This document shows, in pieces, positions 8,818 through 16,848 of a stretch of 64,000 nucleotides of DNA. A program made the translations under genes and the position numbers. The notes under the pieces are model-generated. The model was given only the letters and a program-made list of their open reading frames with translations. It was not told where the DNA came from and searched no databases. Origin of the DNA: Gaiellasilicea sp963765705 (GTDB lineage Bacteria > Actinomycetota > Thermoleophilia > Gaiellales > Gaiellaceae); the NCBI GenBank assembly GCA_963765705.1, contig CAVXXJ010000007.1, positions 62,001 to 126,000 of the forward strand. The letters are read 5' to 3'. Each line of letters begins with the position of its first letter. Within the stretch, counting starts at the first letter, position 1.

Positions 8818-9759
8818 ATGGTCGACGGGAAGCGCGTCGCGGTCGTCGTTCCCGCCCACGACGAGGAGCGGCTGATCGCAACCACGCTCGCCGGGATCCC
8901 CGAGTTCGTCGACCGGATCCTCGTCGTCGACGATGCCTCGCGCGACGGAACGGCCGAGCTGGTGCGCTCGTCCGACGACCCGCGCGTCGAGCTCGTCAGC
9001 CGCGACGAGAACGGCGGCGTCGGCGCGGCGATCGTGACCGGCTACGAGCGCGCGCTCGCCGAGGACCTCGACGTCGTCTGCGTGATGGCCGGCGACAACC
9101 AGATGGACCCGGCCGACCTGCTCACGCTCGTCGAGCCGGTCGCGCGCGGCGAGGTCGACTACGCGAAGGCGAACCGCCTCGTCAGCGGCGAGGCGTGGAA
9201 GCTGATCCCGCGCACGCGCTACCTCGGCAACGCCGTCCTCTCGCTGCTGACGAAGATCGCCTCCGGGTACTGGCACGTCGCCGACTCGCAGACCGGCTAC
9301 ACGGCGATCTCGCGCCCGACGCTCGCCCGGCTCGACCTCGAGCGGATCTACCGTGGCTACGGCTTCCCGAACGACATGCTCGTGCACCTGAACGTCTGGA
9401 GCGCGCGCGTCCGCGACTTCCCGTCACGGCCCGTCTACGGGGTGGGCGAGCAGTCGGGGATCAAGCTGCGCAAAGTCGTGCCGCGGATCTCGTGGCTGCT
9501 GCTGAAGGGCTTCTTCTGGCGGCTGCGCGAGAAGTACGTGATCCGCGACTTCCACCCGCTCGTCTTCTTCTACGCGCTCGGGATCCTGATGACCGTCGCA
9601 GGCCTCCTGCTCGGCCTGGTCGAGCTCGTGCTGCGGCTGAAGGGGAACGCGATCACGACGCCGACGATCGTCCTCGTCGCGCTGCTCCTGATCTCGGGCA
9701 GCCAGTTCACGCTGTTCGCGATGTGGTTCGACATGGAGTCGAACAAGGATCTCCGCTAG
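8818..9759 (+). CDS. Family 2 glycosyltransferase, polyprenyl-phosphate-sugar synthase-like
   Basis: A 313-residue protein starting at ATG 8818. It has the GT2 strand VAVVVPAHDEE (about 5-15), the nucleotide motif VVDDASRDGTAEL (about 39-51) and the metal-binding region MAGDNQMDPADL (about 92-103). Two hydrophobic helices follow at about 246-270 and 282-305. This is the layout of DPM1/GtrB-like enzymes that load a sugar onto polyprenyl phosphate, the donor used by GT-C membrane enzymes; six GT-C-like proteins lie in this window. The specific sugar is unknown. It ends in a four-base tail-to-tail overlap with the next, opposite-strand gene. Confidence 0.85.
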   Translation: MVDGKRVAVVVPAHDEERLIATTLAGIPEFVDRILVVDDASRDGTAELVRSSDDPRVELVSRDENGGVGAAIVTGYERALAEDLDVVCVMAGDNQMDPADLLTLVEPVARGEVDYAKANRLVSGEAWKLIPRTRYLGNAVLSLLTKIASGYWHVADSQTGYTAISRPTLARLDLERIYRGYGFPNDMLVHLNVWSARVRDFPSRPVYGVGEQSGIKLRKVVPRISWLLLKGFFWRLREKYVIRDFHPLVFFYALGILMTVAGLLLGLVELVLRLKGNAITTPTIVLVALLLISGSQFTLFAMWFDMESNKDLR

Positions 9760-10121
9760 CCGGCGACGACGTTGATCGTGATCCGGAAACGGGTCCCGTC
9801 GCGGCGCGGGCCGGTGATGACTGTCGAGCCAACGCGCTCCGCGCGCAGCTCCCACTCGGTTGTGGTGGTCGGCGCGAACGTCTCGAGGCGGAGCACGAGG
9901 ACGGAGCGGCCGACCTTCTTCACTTCACCGCGGAGCCGCGAGGGGACAAGCAGGGCGCCCGTGCGGCCGAGGCGCATCGTGTACGTGCGGCCGTCGCTGC
10001 GCTCGCTGAGGACGTGCTTGCCCGACGTTTGCGTCGTCGAGGCCGGCTCGTTTCCGGCCGCGGCCGTGCAGGCGAAGCCGAGAACCGAGGCGCAGACGAG
10101 TGTGGCGAGCCTTGTGACCAT
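9756..10121 (-). CDS. Small secreted protein or lipoprotein, unknown function
   Basis: A 121-residue protein. The signal peptide covers residues 1 to about 21 (hydrophobic core TLVCASVLGFACTAAAG); cleavage at the lipobox-like LGFAC or after AAA are both possible. The mature part is predicted to be all beta, with strands around residues 45-52 and 85-119 (EWELRAERVG and FRITINVV). I do not recognise a named family. Start choice: ATG 10121 is preceded by AGGGAG at a spacing of six bases, a good ribosome site. It lies downstream of a strong hairpin that separates it from the protease gene, so it is probably transcribed on its own. Confidence 0.7.
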   Translation of the reverse strand: MVTRLATLVCASVLGFACTAAAGNEPASTTQTSGKHVLSERSDGRTYTMRLGRTGALLVPSRLRGEVKKVGRSVLVLRLETFAPTTTTEWELRAERVGSTVITGPRRDGTRFRITINVVAG

Positions 10122-10156
10122 AGTTACTCCCTACCCGGAACGAGCGCAGGATAACC

Positions 10157-10189
10157 AAGGAGGGGGCCGTCGCGCGACCCCCTCCTTTT
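10157..10189. terminator. Strong rho-independent terminator hairpin
   Basis: AAGGAGGGGG and CCCCCTCCTT form a perfect 10-base stem around an 11-base loop that itself contains the palindrome TCGCGCGA. T-runs follow on the plus strand (TTTT). It lies eight bases after the stop of the minus-strand protease gene, which it most likely terminates. It may act in both directions. Confidence 0.8.
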
Positions 10190-10197
10190 CGCTTGTT

Positions 10198-13100
10198 TCA
10201 GCCGTTGATCCGCTCCAGGATGTCGCGTTGCGCAAGCAGCTGCGCCTTGGTCGAGGCGGGATTCAGGCGTACCGCCTCGGCTGTGGCCATCACCGTTGCG
10301 AACTGCGTGTCGGCGGTCCCGTTGCCGTCGGCGTCGACCAGCTCCGTCAGGTCGAACGCGCCGTTGGCGAAGTTCAGCCACGCCGTCAGCAGCTGCCGGT
10401 CGAGCAGTTGCGTCCCGTCGCCGCCGTTGCCGCTCACCTTGAGCACATCGAATGCGGCTGCGACCGTCGAAGCGTTCCGTTCCTCGTTGAAGACGAGGCT
10501 CAGGAAGCCCGCGATCTCGAGATAGCAGACCCGGACCGCCTCTTCGAACGCGGTCGGCCGCGGCCGGTACTGCGTCTGCCAGTAGCCGGCGCCGCGGGAC
10601 AGGTCCGCGTTGCCGGCGACGATTACGGCGACCGTATCCAGCGGCGCGGAGCCGCCGTCGTCGTCGTTCGAGTCGAACCCGACCTGGTACACGCAGGCGT
10701 CCGTGAAGGCGTGCGGCTGCGTGTCGGTCACGTCGCGCGGGTTGATCTGCGGGCTGGGATCCGGGTCGGCCGTGTTCACCGGTGCGTTGTTGAAGTACGT
10801 CGTCGACACATCCGGTGCCGGTGCGCCGTCGTCCCAGTCCCACGTCAGCGTCAGGTCGTCGCTGCCCGGGTCGGTCGAGCGTCCCGTGAACGAGACCGAG
10901 TCGCCGATGTGAACGACGACCACCTGCTGGCCGTTGACGTCGACGGTGCCGGTCGCCCCTTCGTCGATCGTCGCGGTCGGATTGACGTTCGTCACGGTGA
11001 CGTTCGTCGAGTTGCAGTTGCCGCTCGTGTCGTCGTCGGCGGCGCACACGGTGACCGTGAAGATGCCGTCGTCGCCGTAGACGTGTGCCTCCGAGTACGT
11101 GATCGTCTTGAACGGGCGGACGCTCTCGGTCGCTCCGGTGAGCACCTGCGGGCCCGTGCCGTCGCCCCAGTCGATGCTGGCCGTGAGCGGCGTCTCGAGC
11201 CAACCGGCGTCGCTGACGACCCCGGAGACCGTGACGGAGGTGTTCTCCACCTTCGGCCCGTTGTTGCCGATCGAGACCGTCGGCGCGACGTTCGTGACCG
11301 TCACCGTCGTCGAGTCGGTGTCGGTGATCCCCGAGTCGCTGTCGGTGACCTGCAGCCCGATCGTGAAGACGCCGTCCTGGCCGACCGTGGTGAAGCTCGG
11401 GCTGACGCCGGTGGCGTCGTCGTAGCCGCCGTCGTTGTCGAGGTCCCAGGCGTAGGTCAGGCTGCCTGCGGAGCCGTCGGTCGCCTCGGTGGAGCCGCTG
11501 CCGTCCAGCGCCGCGTCGGTGCCCTCGGGCGTGACGTACGGGCCGCCGGCGTCGGCCTCGGGGATGCACGCCGCCGGCACGTCGGTGGCGACGTCGTTGT
11601 AGGAGTTGGCCGACTCGCCCATCTCCCTGGCCGCGAAGATCCGCCAGAGGAGGCACGTGTTCGCGCCGCCGTTCGTCACGATGTCCGCGGCGATGATCCC
11701 GTCGCGGGCGTCGAGGAACGTCGGATCGTCGGTCGTCGCCTTCATCCCGTCGAGCAGCAGCTGCGCGGTCTCGTCGATCCCGAGCGCGACGCGGATGTCG
11801 TAGATCGCCGACGCCCAGATCTCACCGTTCGGGTGCGGTGAGTCGGCCGCCGGATTGAAGTCCGAGTAGACGAGCGGGCTCGACGCATAGTTGACGCTGC
11901 GGACGCCCGTGTTCGGGCTGTCGGTCACGTATTCGCCGACGACGCTGTCGCCCCACTTGAGATACGAGATCGCGTCGCTCCAGCCTTCTCCGAGCGAGCG
12001 CGACTCGAACGGGTTGAGCGAGTCGTCGCCGTCTCCGACGAGCCGGTTCGAGACACCGTGCCCGTATTCGTGGGCGATCACGTCGCCGTCCATCGAGCCG
12101 TCGGCCCAGGCCCAGTTGCCCGCGTCGTCGAACATGTACATCTGCATGCGCGGGCTGCTGCCGTCGCCCGGCGTGTTGAAGTTGGCGTTGTTGCGGCAGC
12201 GGATGTCGACGTCCGGATCGGGCTCCTCGTCGACGCAGCCGAAGTCCCAGCCGTCCTGCGCCTCGGCGTTGACGGGGTCGCCGTCGTCGCCGCCGCGACC
12301 GAAGTTGTCCACCTGGAAGTTGCCGGATGCCTCGTCGAAGCCGTAGCCGTACAGCCAGTCGTGCATCACGTTCGTGTAGTAGAAGAGCTGCGTGATGATG
12401 GCGTCGAGATCCGCGTTCAGGCTCTCGTCGTCGGCGTCCTCGTCCAGGCGCCAGTCGTCGGTGAACGCGAAGTCGAAGTGCTGGTCGGCGTCGCTCGGCT
12501 GGTAGCCGAGCACGTTGTCGTTTGCGAGGTCGCGATAGGCCGTGACGTTGTTTCCGGCAGTCACTGTGCCGCTGACCCACGAGCCGTCGAGGCCCGTGAA
12601 CGGTGTCACCTGCCGCGTCGCACCGGCCGCGATCGGGGTCTGCTCCCGATAGACCGTGCCCTGCGGGCCGGAGTGCTGCGCTCGGTTCGTGCGCCGGAGC
12701 ACAGCACCGGTGCGCGCGTCGAGCACGGTGCGGTGCCAGTCCGTGCCGGAGATCTCGACGTCGGTCGCCCACGCGGCGATCAGCCGCTTGCCGCCGTCGG
12801 CGGCGTACCAGACGCGTTCGGCGGTCAGAGGCGCCGGATTGTCCAGACCGTCGGCGATCGTGTTCTTGAACGCAAGCTTGTCGCCGCGGCTGACGAGCGC
12901 CCTCGGCGCCCGGCCGAGGTCCTCGCCGGAGAGCTCCGCTGCACGAGCGAGCGCGCCGGTTGCGTTGAGCTTGCCCGAGCCGGTCGCGTAGCCCGTCGCC
13001 AGCGAGCCCTGGACGGAGACGATCGTGCCTCTGCGGTCGAGCAGGAAGACGAGGCCTGATCCCTCGACCTCGACTCCGTCGATGCGCTGGCCGAGCCGGA

Positions 13101-13371
13101 CGTGCCGTGCTCCGCTGCGCGCGGACGTGTACGACCGCACGACCTCGAGGTCGGAGAGCTGTGCGTGTGTGAGGCCGTACTCCTTGCGGTGCGCCGCGAC
13201 GTAGTCGAGCGCGATCCTGTCGGGTGCGACGCTCGCCGCGGCCGCGCGGGCCTTGGCGGGCGGTCCGGCCGCCGGAGCGGCGGCGGCACCGATTACGGAG
13301 AGGAAGGTCAGCGCGAGCGCGACGCCCCCTCCGGCGAGTGTGAGACGCAAGCGGCGTGTGCGCACGGCCAT
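10198..13371 (-). CDS. Secreted M36 (fungalysin-like) metalloprotease with PKD-like repeats
   Basis: A 1,057-residue exported zinc protease. The signal peptide is at 1-30, and an FTP/inhibitory propeptide follows to about 240. The M36 catalytic domain has the zinc motif HEYGH at 434-438 and the third ligand in GEGWSD (Glu462). From about 605 to 930 there are PKD/Ig-like domains (for example LTYAWDLDNDG and TLTWDWDDG), then a C-terminal helical tail. ATG 13371 is chosen because GGGAAGGG sits just upstream; further open frame upstream lacks such a site. A TTGTAT-N17-TAACTT promoter precedes it. Fungalysins digest external proteins. In this locus it may process surface proteins or scavenge nutrients; that is inference. 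Confidence 0.92.
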   Translation of the reverse strand: MAVRTRRLRLTLAGGGVALALTFLSVIGAAAAPAAGPPAKARAAAASVAPDRIALDYVAAHRKEYGLTHAQLSDLEVVRSYTSARSGARHVRLGQRIDGVEVEGSGLVFLLDRRGTIVSVQGSLATGYATGSGKLNATGALARAAELSGEDLGRAPRALVSRGDKLAFKNTIADGLDNPAPLTAERVWYAADGGKRLIAAWATDVEISGTDWHRTVLDARTGAVLRRTNRAQHSGPQGTVYREQTPIAAGATRQVTPFTGLDGSWVSGTVTAGNNVTAYRDLANDNVLGYQPSDADQHFDFAFTDDWRLDEDADDESLNADLDAIITQLFYYTNVMHDWLYGYGFDEASGNFQVDNFGRGGDDGDPVNAEAQDGWDFGCVDEEPDPDVDIRCRNNANFNTPGDGSSPRMQMYMFDDAGNWAWADGSMDGDVIAHEYGHGVSNRLVGDGDDSLNPFESRSLGEGWSDAISYLKWGDSVVGEYVTDSPNTGVRSVNYASSPLVYSDFNPAADSPHPNGEIWASAIYDIRVALGIDETAQLLLDGMKATTDDPTFLDARDGIIAADIVTNGGANTCLLWRIFAAREMGESANSYNDVATDVPAACIPEADAGGPYVTPEGTDAALDGSGSTEATDGSAGSLTYAWDLDNDGGYDDATGVSPSFTTVGQDGVFTIGLQVTDSDSGITDTDSTTVTVTNVAPTVSIGNNGPKVENTSVTVSGVVSDAGWLETPLTASIDWGDGTGPQVLTGATESVRPFKTITYSEAHVYGDDGIFTVTVCAADDDTSGNCNSTNVTVTNVNPTATIDEGATGTVDVNGQQVVVVHIGDSVSFTGRSTDPGSDDLTLTWDWDDGAPAPDVSTTYFNNAPVNTADPDPSPQINPRDVTDTQPHAFTDACVYQVGFDSNDDDGGSAPLDTVAVIVAGNADLSRGAGYWQTQYRPRPTAFEEAVRVCYLEIAGFLSLVFNEERNASTVAAAFDVLKVSGNGGDGTQLLDRQLLTAWLNFANGAFDLTELVDADGNGTADTQFATVMATAEAVRLNPASTKAQLLAQRDILERING

Positions 13372-13402
13372 CCCTTCCCTGAGAGTTGTGACGGACGCAG
13401 CA

Positions 13403-13431
13403 AAGTTACGACGCCGCGCCGCGCCATACAA
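13403..13431 (-). promoter_or_regulatory. Conventional promoter for the M36 protease
   Basis: Read on the minus strand: TTGTAT (-35), a 17-base spacer, then TAACTT (-10). A leader of roughly 25 bases with GGGAAGGG precedes the ATG at 13371. It differs from the leaderless starts elsewhere in the window. The 128-base gap 13372-13499 holds nothing else I can identify. Confidence 0.55.
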
Positions 13432-13499
13432 CTGGCCGAGGGATCAGAAAGTGCCCGCTCGAGGCCCGCGCACTCGACAAAAGTCCTGCGCTGAGGCTC

Positions 13500-13700
13500 T
13501 TAGGCGGCGACCGGGACGATCTCGTCGCCGCGAACCTCAACCACTGAGCTCCCGAAACTCACGAGGTAGGTCGGGCTTTCTCGCGCGAACTTGCCGATGA
13601 GGTACCCCTCCGTCCCGGGGCCGATATCGCCGTGGCGCTCGACCAGTCGGATCGTCCCCGTGCGAAGGTAAACGGGCTCGGTGCGTGTGACTGCGTTCAT
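13500..13700 (-). CDS. Small conserved-looking hypothetical protein (66 aa)
   Basis: A 66-residue soluble protein of mixed beta character, with TGTIRLVERHGDIGPGTEGY and a LVSFGSSVVEV strand pair. The composition is normal rather than arginine-rich as in shadow frames. ATG at 13700 gives a clean start; only a weak GGAAC precedes it. It resembles small beta-barrel modules of unknown function, but I cannot name a family. It stands alone between the protease and the tiny membrane protein. Confidence 0.55.
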   Translation of the reverse strand: MNAVTRTEPVYLRTGTIRLVERHGDIGPGTEGYLIGKFARESPTYLVSFGSSVVEVRGDEIVPVAA

Positions 13701-13720
13701 GTAGTTCCAACCCTCAGCGG

Positions 13721-13745
13721 GCCGTTCGAGTTACGGCAGAACGGC
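13721..13745 (-). terminator. Possible stem-loop after the tiny membrane protein gene
   Basis: GCCGTTC and GAACGGC form 7-base arms with an 11-base loop, starting at the stop codon of the 44-residue gene. There is no T-run, so termination is uncertain. Confidence 0.3.
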
Positions 13746-13879
13746 TAAAAGCGGCCGCGGAAGAGCGCCAGCAGGAGCAACAGGAGCAGCAGCAGGAAGA
13801 GCAGCTTGCTCACGAAGATCCCGCCGCCGACGGCGAGGATGAGGATGATGACGAGCAGCAGGATCAGCATGGGGTACAT
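13745..13879 (-). CDS. Tiny hydrophobic membrane protein (44 aa)
   Basis: Almost the whole peptide is two hydrophobic stretches, LILLLVIILILAVGGGIFV and a poly-leucine run LLFLLLLLLLLLALF, ending in the basic RGRF. ATG 13879 directly follows GAGAGG. The second ATG at 13870 (MLIL) has that GAGAGG nine bases away and may be the real start. Small proteins like this are common in actinobacteria and have unknown roles. The family cannot be named. It lies between a GT-C gene and the 66-residue gene on the same strand. Confidence 0.5.
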   Translation of the reverse strand: MYPMLILLLVIILILAVGGGIFVSKLLFLLLLLLLLLALFRGRF

Positions 13880-13926
13880 CCTCTCGCCTCTCGCGCTTTC
13901 GTAAACGCGAACACCCAGGGAGCCCG

Positions 13927-15369
13927 TCAGGAGCACGACTCACGTGTGCGCGACTGCGCGGCCCGAGCCGATGCGGGGGAGCGCTCGAGCAGCTCGATCT
14001 CCCCGATCTTGCGGCGGTTCGGGAAGCGGGCGACGACGCCTGGCAGCACACCAGGCTCGGACCGGAACATCCGGCCCACCACCGCCAGACGCACGCCCTC
14101 CGCGTCGGTGACCGACAGGACACACGCGGTTGTGAGCGAGCCGGATGCGAACCGCACGAACGAGGTGTCGACGAGCTCGCCGGCCAGCGGACGATCGGCC
14201 AAGTGCGCGACGATCGGCAGGTCGGACACGATCGTCTCGCCGGGTCTCGTGCTCGCGGCCACGGCGTCGGCGGCGGCGTAGACGTCCGGATCCGGAGCGG
14301 CCAGGAGACCGACTCGTTTCCACTGCTGTGCATAGCCCGCGGCGAGCACGACGGCCACGAGCAGTGTTGCGACGGCGCGTGCGCGACGCGACCACTGCAA
14401 GCTCCCGAGCGCTGCGCCTGCCGCGACCGCGCAGGCCGCCGAGAGCAGCACAAAATGGTGGTCGAGCAGCGGCCGGTGCCAGACGAGGAACGCTGCGGAG
14501 GCAAGAGCCCACAGCCAGACGGGAACGAGAAGCCTCGGCCGGGCGCCACGTGCGAGCCACGCAGCGGCACCCGCGAGGGCGATCACGGTGAACACCGTTC
14601 GCGGATGAAACAGCTTGGCGACCTTCTCGGCGTTCTCTCCCAGGCCGCCCTCGAACGCGCGCGCGTCGGTATGAAACGCGACCGCGTCCTCATAGAGAGC
14701 GCCGATCGTGCCGGCATAGGCGACGAGCAGCGCCAACGTCACCGCGGCGCCGCCGAGCAGGAAGCCGCCGAGGACTCGCCGGGGTGGTCGGAACGCGACG
14801 AGCAATCCCGCGGCGGGCACGAGCGCCGTCACCGCGAAGAGCTTCACGGAAACCGAAGCGGCGATCGCGCATCCCGCGCACACGGCGAGGGCCGTCGAGT
14901 CCCGGCGAAGCGACCAGGCGAGCAAGCCCAGGCCGACGAGTGCGATCGCGACCGCGGGCGAATCGGCGGCGACACGGAACGACTCGGTCGGATACGCCGG
15001 CGCCGCGAGGAGCGCTGCGGCCGCGATCAGGCCGCCCGCCGCGCCGCTGAGCGCGCGTCCGAGCGCCCACGCGCCGGCAACGCCGATGATCGCGACCGCG
15101 AGGAACAGCGCCCTGTCGGCGTCGACCGACTGCCCGGGCAAACCCGTCGCGAGCCGCAGGAGCAGGTAGAAGCCCGGTGGCTGGGACGCGAAGACGTCCT
15201 CCCCGAGGCGCTCGCCGCGGTCGAGAGCATCGTTGCTCGCGAGGTAGACGCCTTCGTCGTAGTTCGGGCCGGCATCGAGGCCGCGCGAGAAGAGCAGCGC
15301 GGCGAGCAGGAGCACGCCGCTCAGGCCGGCGCCTTCGCCGATCCGACGCGTCAGGACGGATGTGGCCAC
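13927..15369 (-). CDS. GT39/ArnT-like membrane glycosyltransferase
   Basis: A 480-residue protein with 10-12 hydrophobic helices. After helix one it carries the acidic GT-C motif GPNYDEGVYL (about 34-43) and SQPPGFYLLLRL (about 62-73), the typical PMT/ArnT catalytic loop with a conserved Asp-Glu. The family transfers a sugar from a polyprenyl-phosphate donor on the outer face. The C-terminal 110 residues form a soluble domain with no named motif. The GTG start at 15369 directly abuts the TGA of the LCP gene, so the two form one operon. Confidence 0.78.
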   Translation of the reverse strand: MATSVLTRRIGEGAGLSGVLLLAALLFSRGLDAGPNYDEGVYLASNDALDRGERLGEDVFASQPPGFYLLLRLATGLPGQSVDADRALFLAVAIIGVAGAWALGRALSGAAGGLIAAAALLAAPAYPTESFRVAADSPAVAIALVGLGLLAWSLRRDSTALAVCAGCAIAASVSVKLFAVTALVPAAGLLVAFRPPRRVLGGFLLGGAAVTLALLVAYAGTIGALYEDAVAFHTDARAFEGGLGENAEKVAKLFHPRTVFTVIALAGAAAWLARGARPRLLVPVWLWALASAAFLVWHRPLLDHHFVLLSAACAVAAGAALGSLQWSRRARAVATLLVAVVLAAGYAQQWKRVGLLAAPDPDVYAAADAVAASTRPGETIVSDLPIVAHLADRPLAGELVDTSFVRFASGSLTTACVLSVTDAEGVRLAVVGRMFRSEPGVLPGVVARFPNRRKIGEIELLERSPASARAAQSRTRESCS

Positions 15370-16761
15370 TCAGCAGCTTTCTCGCGCAGTCGCGACCTTC
15401 CCCCTCGAGCGGAGCGCTTCCGGCGTCAGGATCGCCTCCCGCACCGTTCCCTGGATGCGGCCGAGCTTCGGCACCGGGTAGTTGCCGCCCTTCTGGCGGC
15501 CGAAGAAGTAGTCGAAGCCGAACGTGACCGTCAGCGTCTGCTTCGGCTCGACCTGGCTCACGAGCCGGACGAGCGTCGGCAGGCGGTTGAGCGGGATGTC
15601 CGTGTGGACGTTGGTCTCGACCGTTTTCGCCAGCGAGCCGAAGTTGCGTAGCACCTGCACGGGGTCGAGTTGGTCTGCCAGCGCGCTGAGGAAGCAGCGC
15701 TGGCGGCCCATCCGCGTGTAGTCGCTCGAGTCCTTGCGAGAGCGCACGTAGGCCAGGGCCTCACGGCCGTAGAAGCGATACGTGCGGCCGGGGACGACGT
15801 CGATCCTCGGCTTCGGCTCACCCCAGGCCGGCCGCGTCACCTCGTCGACGAGCCGCTCCCTGACCTCGATCTCGACCCCGCCGAGCGCGTCGACGAGGTC
15901 GGCGAAGCCGAGCAGGTTGACGAGCGCGTAGTAGTCGACGCGGATCCCGAGCAGGTTCGAGACCGCCTGCTTGAGCACGCTCGCACCCTCCGCGCCGCCG
16001 CCGTTGAGCCCGTAGAGGGCGTTCAGAGGCTCCTTCGAGAGCTTGCGCTGCCGCCCGAGCGGCACCTGGGCGAGGTTGCGCGGAACCCCGAACGCCGCAG
16101 CGCGGCCGGTGCCGTGCTGGACGGCGGCGAGGATGATCGTGTCCGTGCGCGCTCCGAAGTTGCCCGGTCCCTCGTCGGTGCCGAGCAGCAGGATCGTCGT
16201 CCACGGCTTCGAATCCTTGGGCTTGGCATCCGAGAGCACGCGCACGGAACGCTCGAGCGGTGCGACCTCGCCGGGTCCCAGCCGCTCGACGAGCGCGAGC
16301 TCCCACGTATCCCGCGCGACGTACTGCGGCAGCGGCGGCAGCTCGGTGAAGAGGAGCCCGCGGTCGCGCATGACGTCCCCCGGCTCCTCGTCCGCGAAGA
16401 CGCTCTCGAGCACTCCGTAGCCGCGGACCGTGACGTAGCCGGCCGCGACGTGCGGGGCTGCGGTCAGCGCGGCGAGCGCTGCGAGCCCGATCGCCCAGCC
16501 GCCGCGCGACGCGTCGAGGACGGCGAACAGCCGGAACGCGAGCAGCAGCAGGTTGGCCGCCAGCACGGCCGCGACGAGCTTGCGGTCGACCCCGACCTCG
16601 TCGGCGAACCGGGCGGCCGCGACGAATGCCAGCAGGCTTGCCGCAGTGAGCCCCAGCAGGACGAGCCCTAGCCGACGCGACCCGGCGTACAGCTGCCCGG
16701 CCCCTGGGATCACCATCGACAGAGCCCCGGCTAGGAATCCTCGGCGCGAGGGCGCGGCCAT
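15370..16761 (-). CDS. LytR-CpsA-Psr (LCP) family wall-polymer transferase with N-terminal membrane domain
   Basis: A 463-residue protein. Four hydrophobic helices lie in residues 1-115; the first region contains PGAGQLYAGSRRLG, a TM2-domain-like motif. The LCP catalytic domain begins near 185 with TTILLLGTDEGPGNFGARTD and continues through TIILAAVQ, RNLAQVPLG and YVRSRKDSSDYTRMGRQ (about 332-349), which hold the arginines that bind the pyrophosphate of the lipid donor. LCP enzymes move finished glycans from undecaprenyl-pyrophosphate to peptidoglycan or another wall acceptor. This is therefore the likely last step for a polymer made here. It has its own leaderless -10 element and is followed directly by the GT-C gene. 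Confidence 0.92.
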   Translation of the reverse strand: MAAPSRRGFLAGALSMVIPGAGQLYAGSRRLGLVLLGLTAASLLAFVAAARFADEVGVDRKLVAAVLAANLLLLAFRLFAVLDASRGGWAIGLAALAALTAAPHVAAGYVTVRGYGVLESVFADEEPGDVMRDRGLLFTELPPLPQYVARDTWELALVERLGPGEVAPLERSVRVLSDAKPKDSKPWTTILLLGTDEGPGNFGARTDTIILAAVQHGTGRAAAFGVPRNLAQVPLGRQRKLSKEPLNALYGLNGGGAEGASVLKQAVSNLLGIRVDYYALVNLLGFADLVDALGGVEIEVRERLVDEVTRPAWGEPKPRIDVVPGRTYRFYGREALAYVRSRKDSSDYTRMGRQRCFLSALADQLDPVQVLRNFGSLAKTVETNVHTDIPLNRLPTLVRLVSQVEPKQTLTVTFGFDYFFGRQKGGNYPVPKLGRIQGTVREAILTPEALRSRGKVATARESC

Positions 16762-16768
16762 GGCCTCC

Positions 16769-16774
16769 AGTGTA
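16769..16774 (-). promoter_or_regulatory. -10 element (TACACT) for the LCP gene
   Basis: Minus-strand TACACT lies seven bases before ATG 16761. The intervening GGAGG is too close to the ATG to act as a normal ribosome site. The 87-base gap to 16848 carries this and the divergent promoter. Confidence 0.5.
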
Positions 16775-16835
16775 CGAAGGCGCCCCGAGGTATGAAGAAA
16801 TCGTTTGGATCCGCCGTGCCCGCCACATCCCTCGC

Positions 16836-16841
16836 TAGCAT
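16836..16841 (+). promoter_or_regulatory. -10 element (TAGCAT) for the UXS gene
   Basis: TAGCAT lies seven bases before ATG 16849. This supports ATG 16849 over the in-frame ATG 57 bases upstream. Confidence 0.5.
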
Positions 16842-16848
16842 CCGCCCG

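Noticed and set aside
9756..10121. Chagasin-like (I42) protease inhibitor next to the M36 protease
   Set aside because: APTTTTEW recalls the NPTTGYxW loop, but it sits too near the C terminus and the GxGG and RPW/F loops are absent; I42 inhibitors also target cysteine proteases.
9772..11841. Open frame of 689 codons on the plus strand opposite the M36 protease
   Set aside because: It overlaps two better-supported minus-strand genes and a strong terminator, and is low-complexity valine/arginine sequence.
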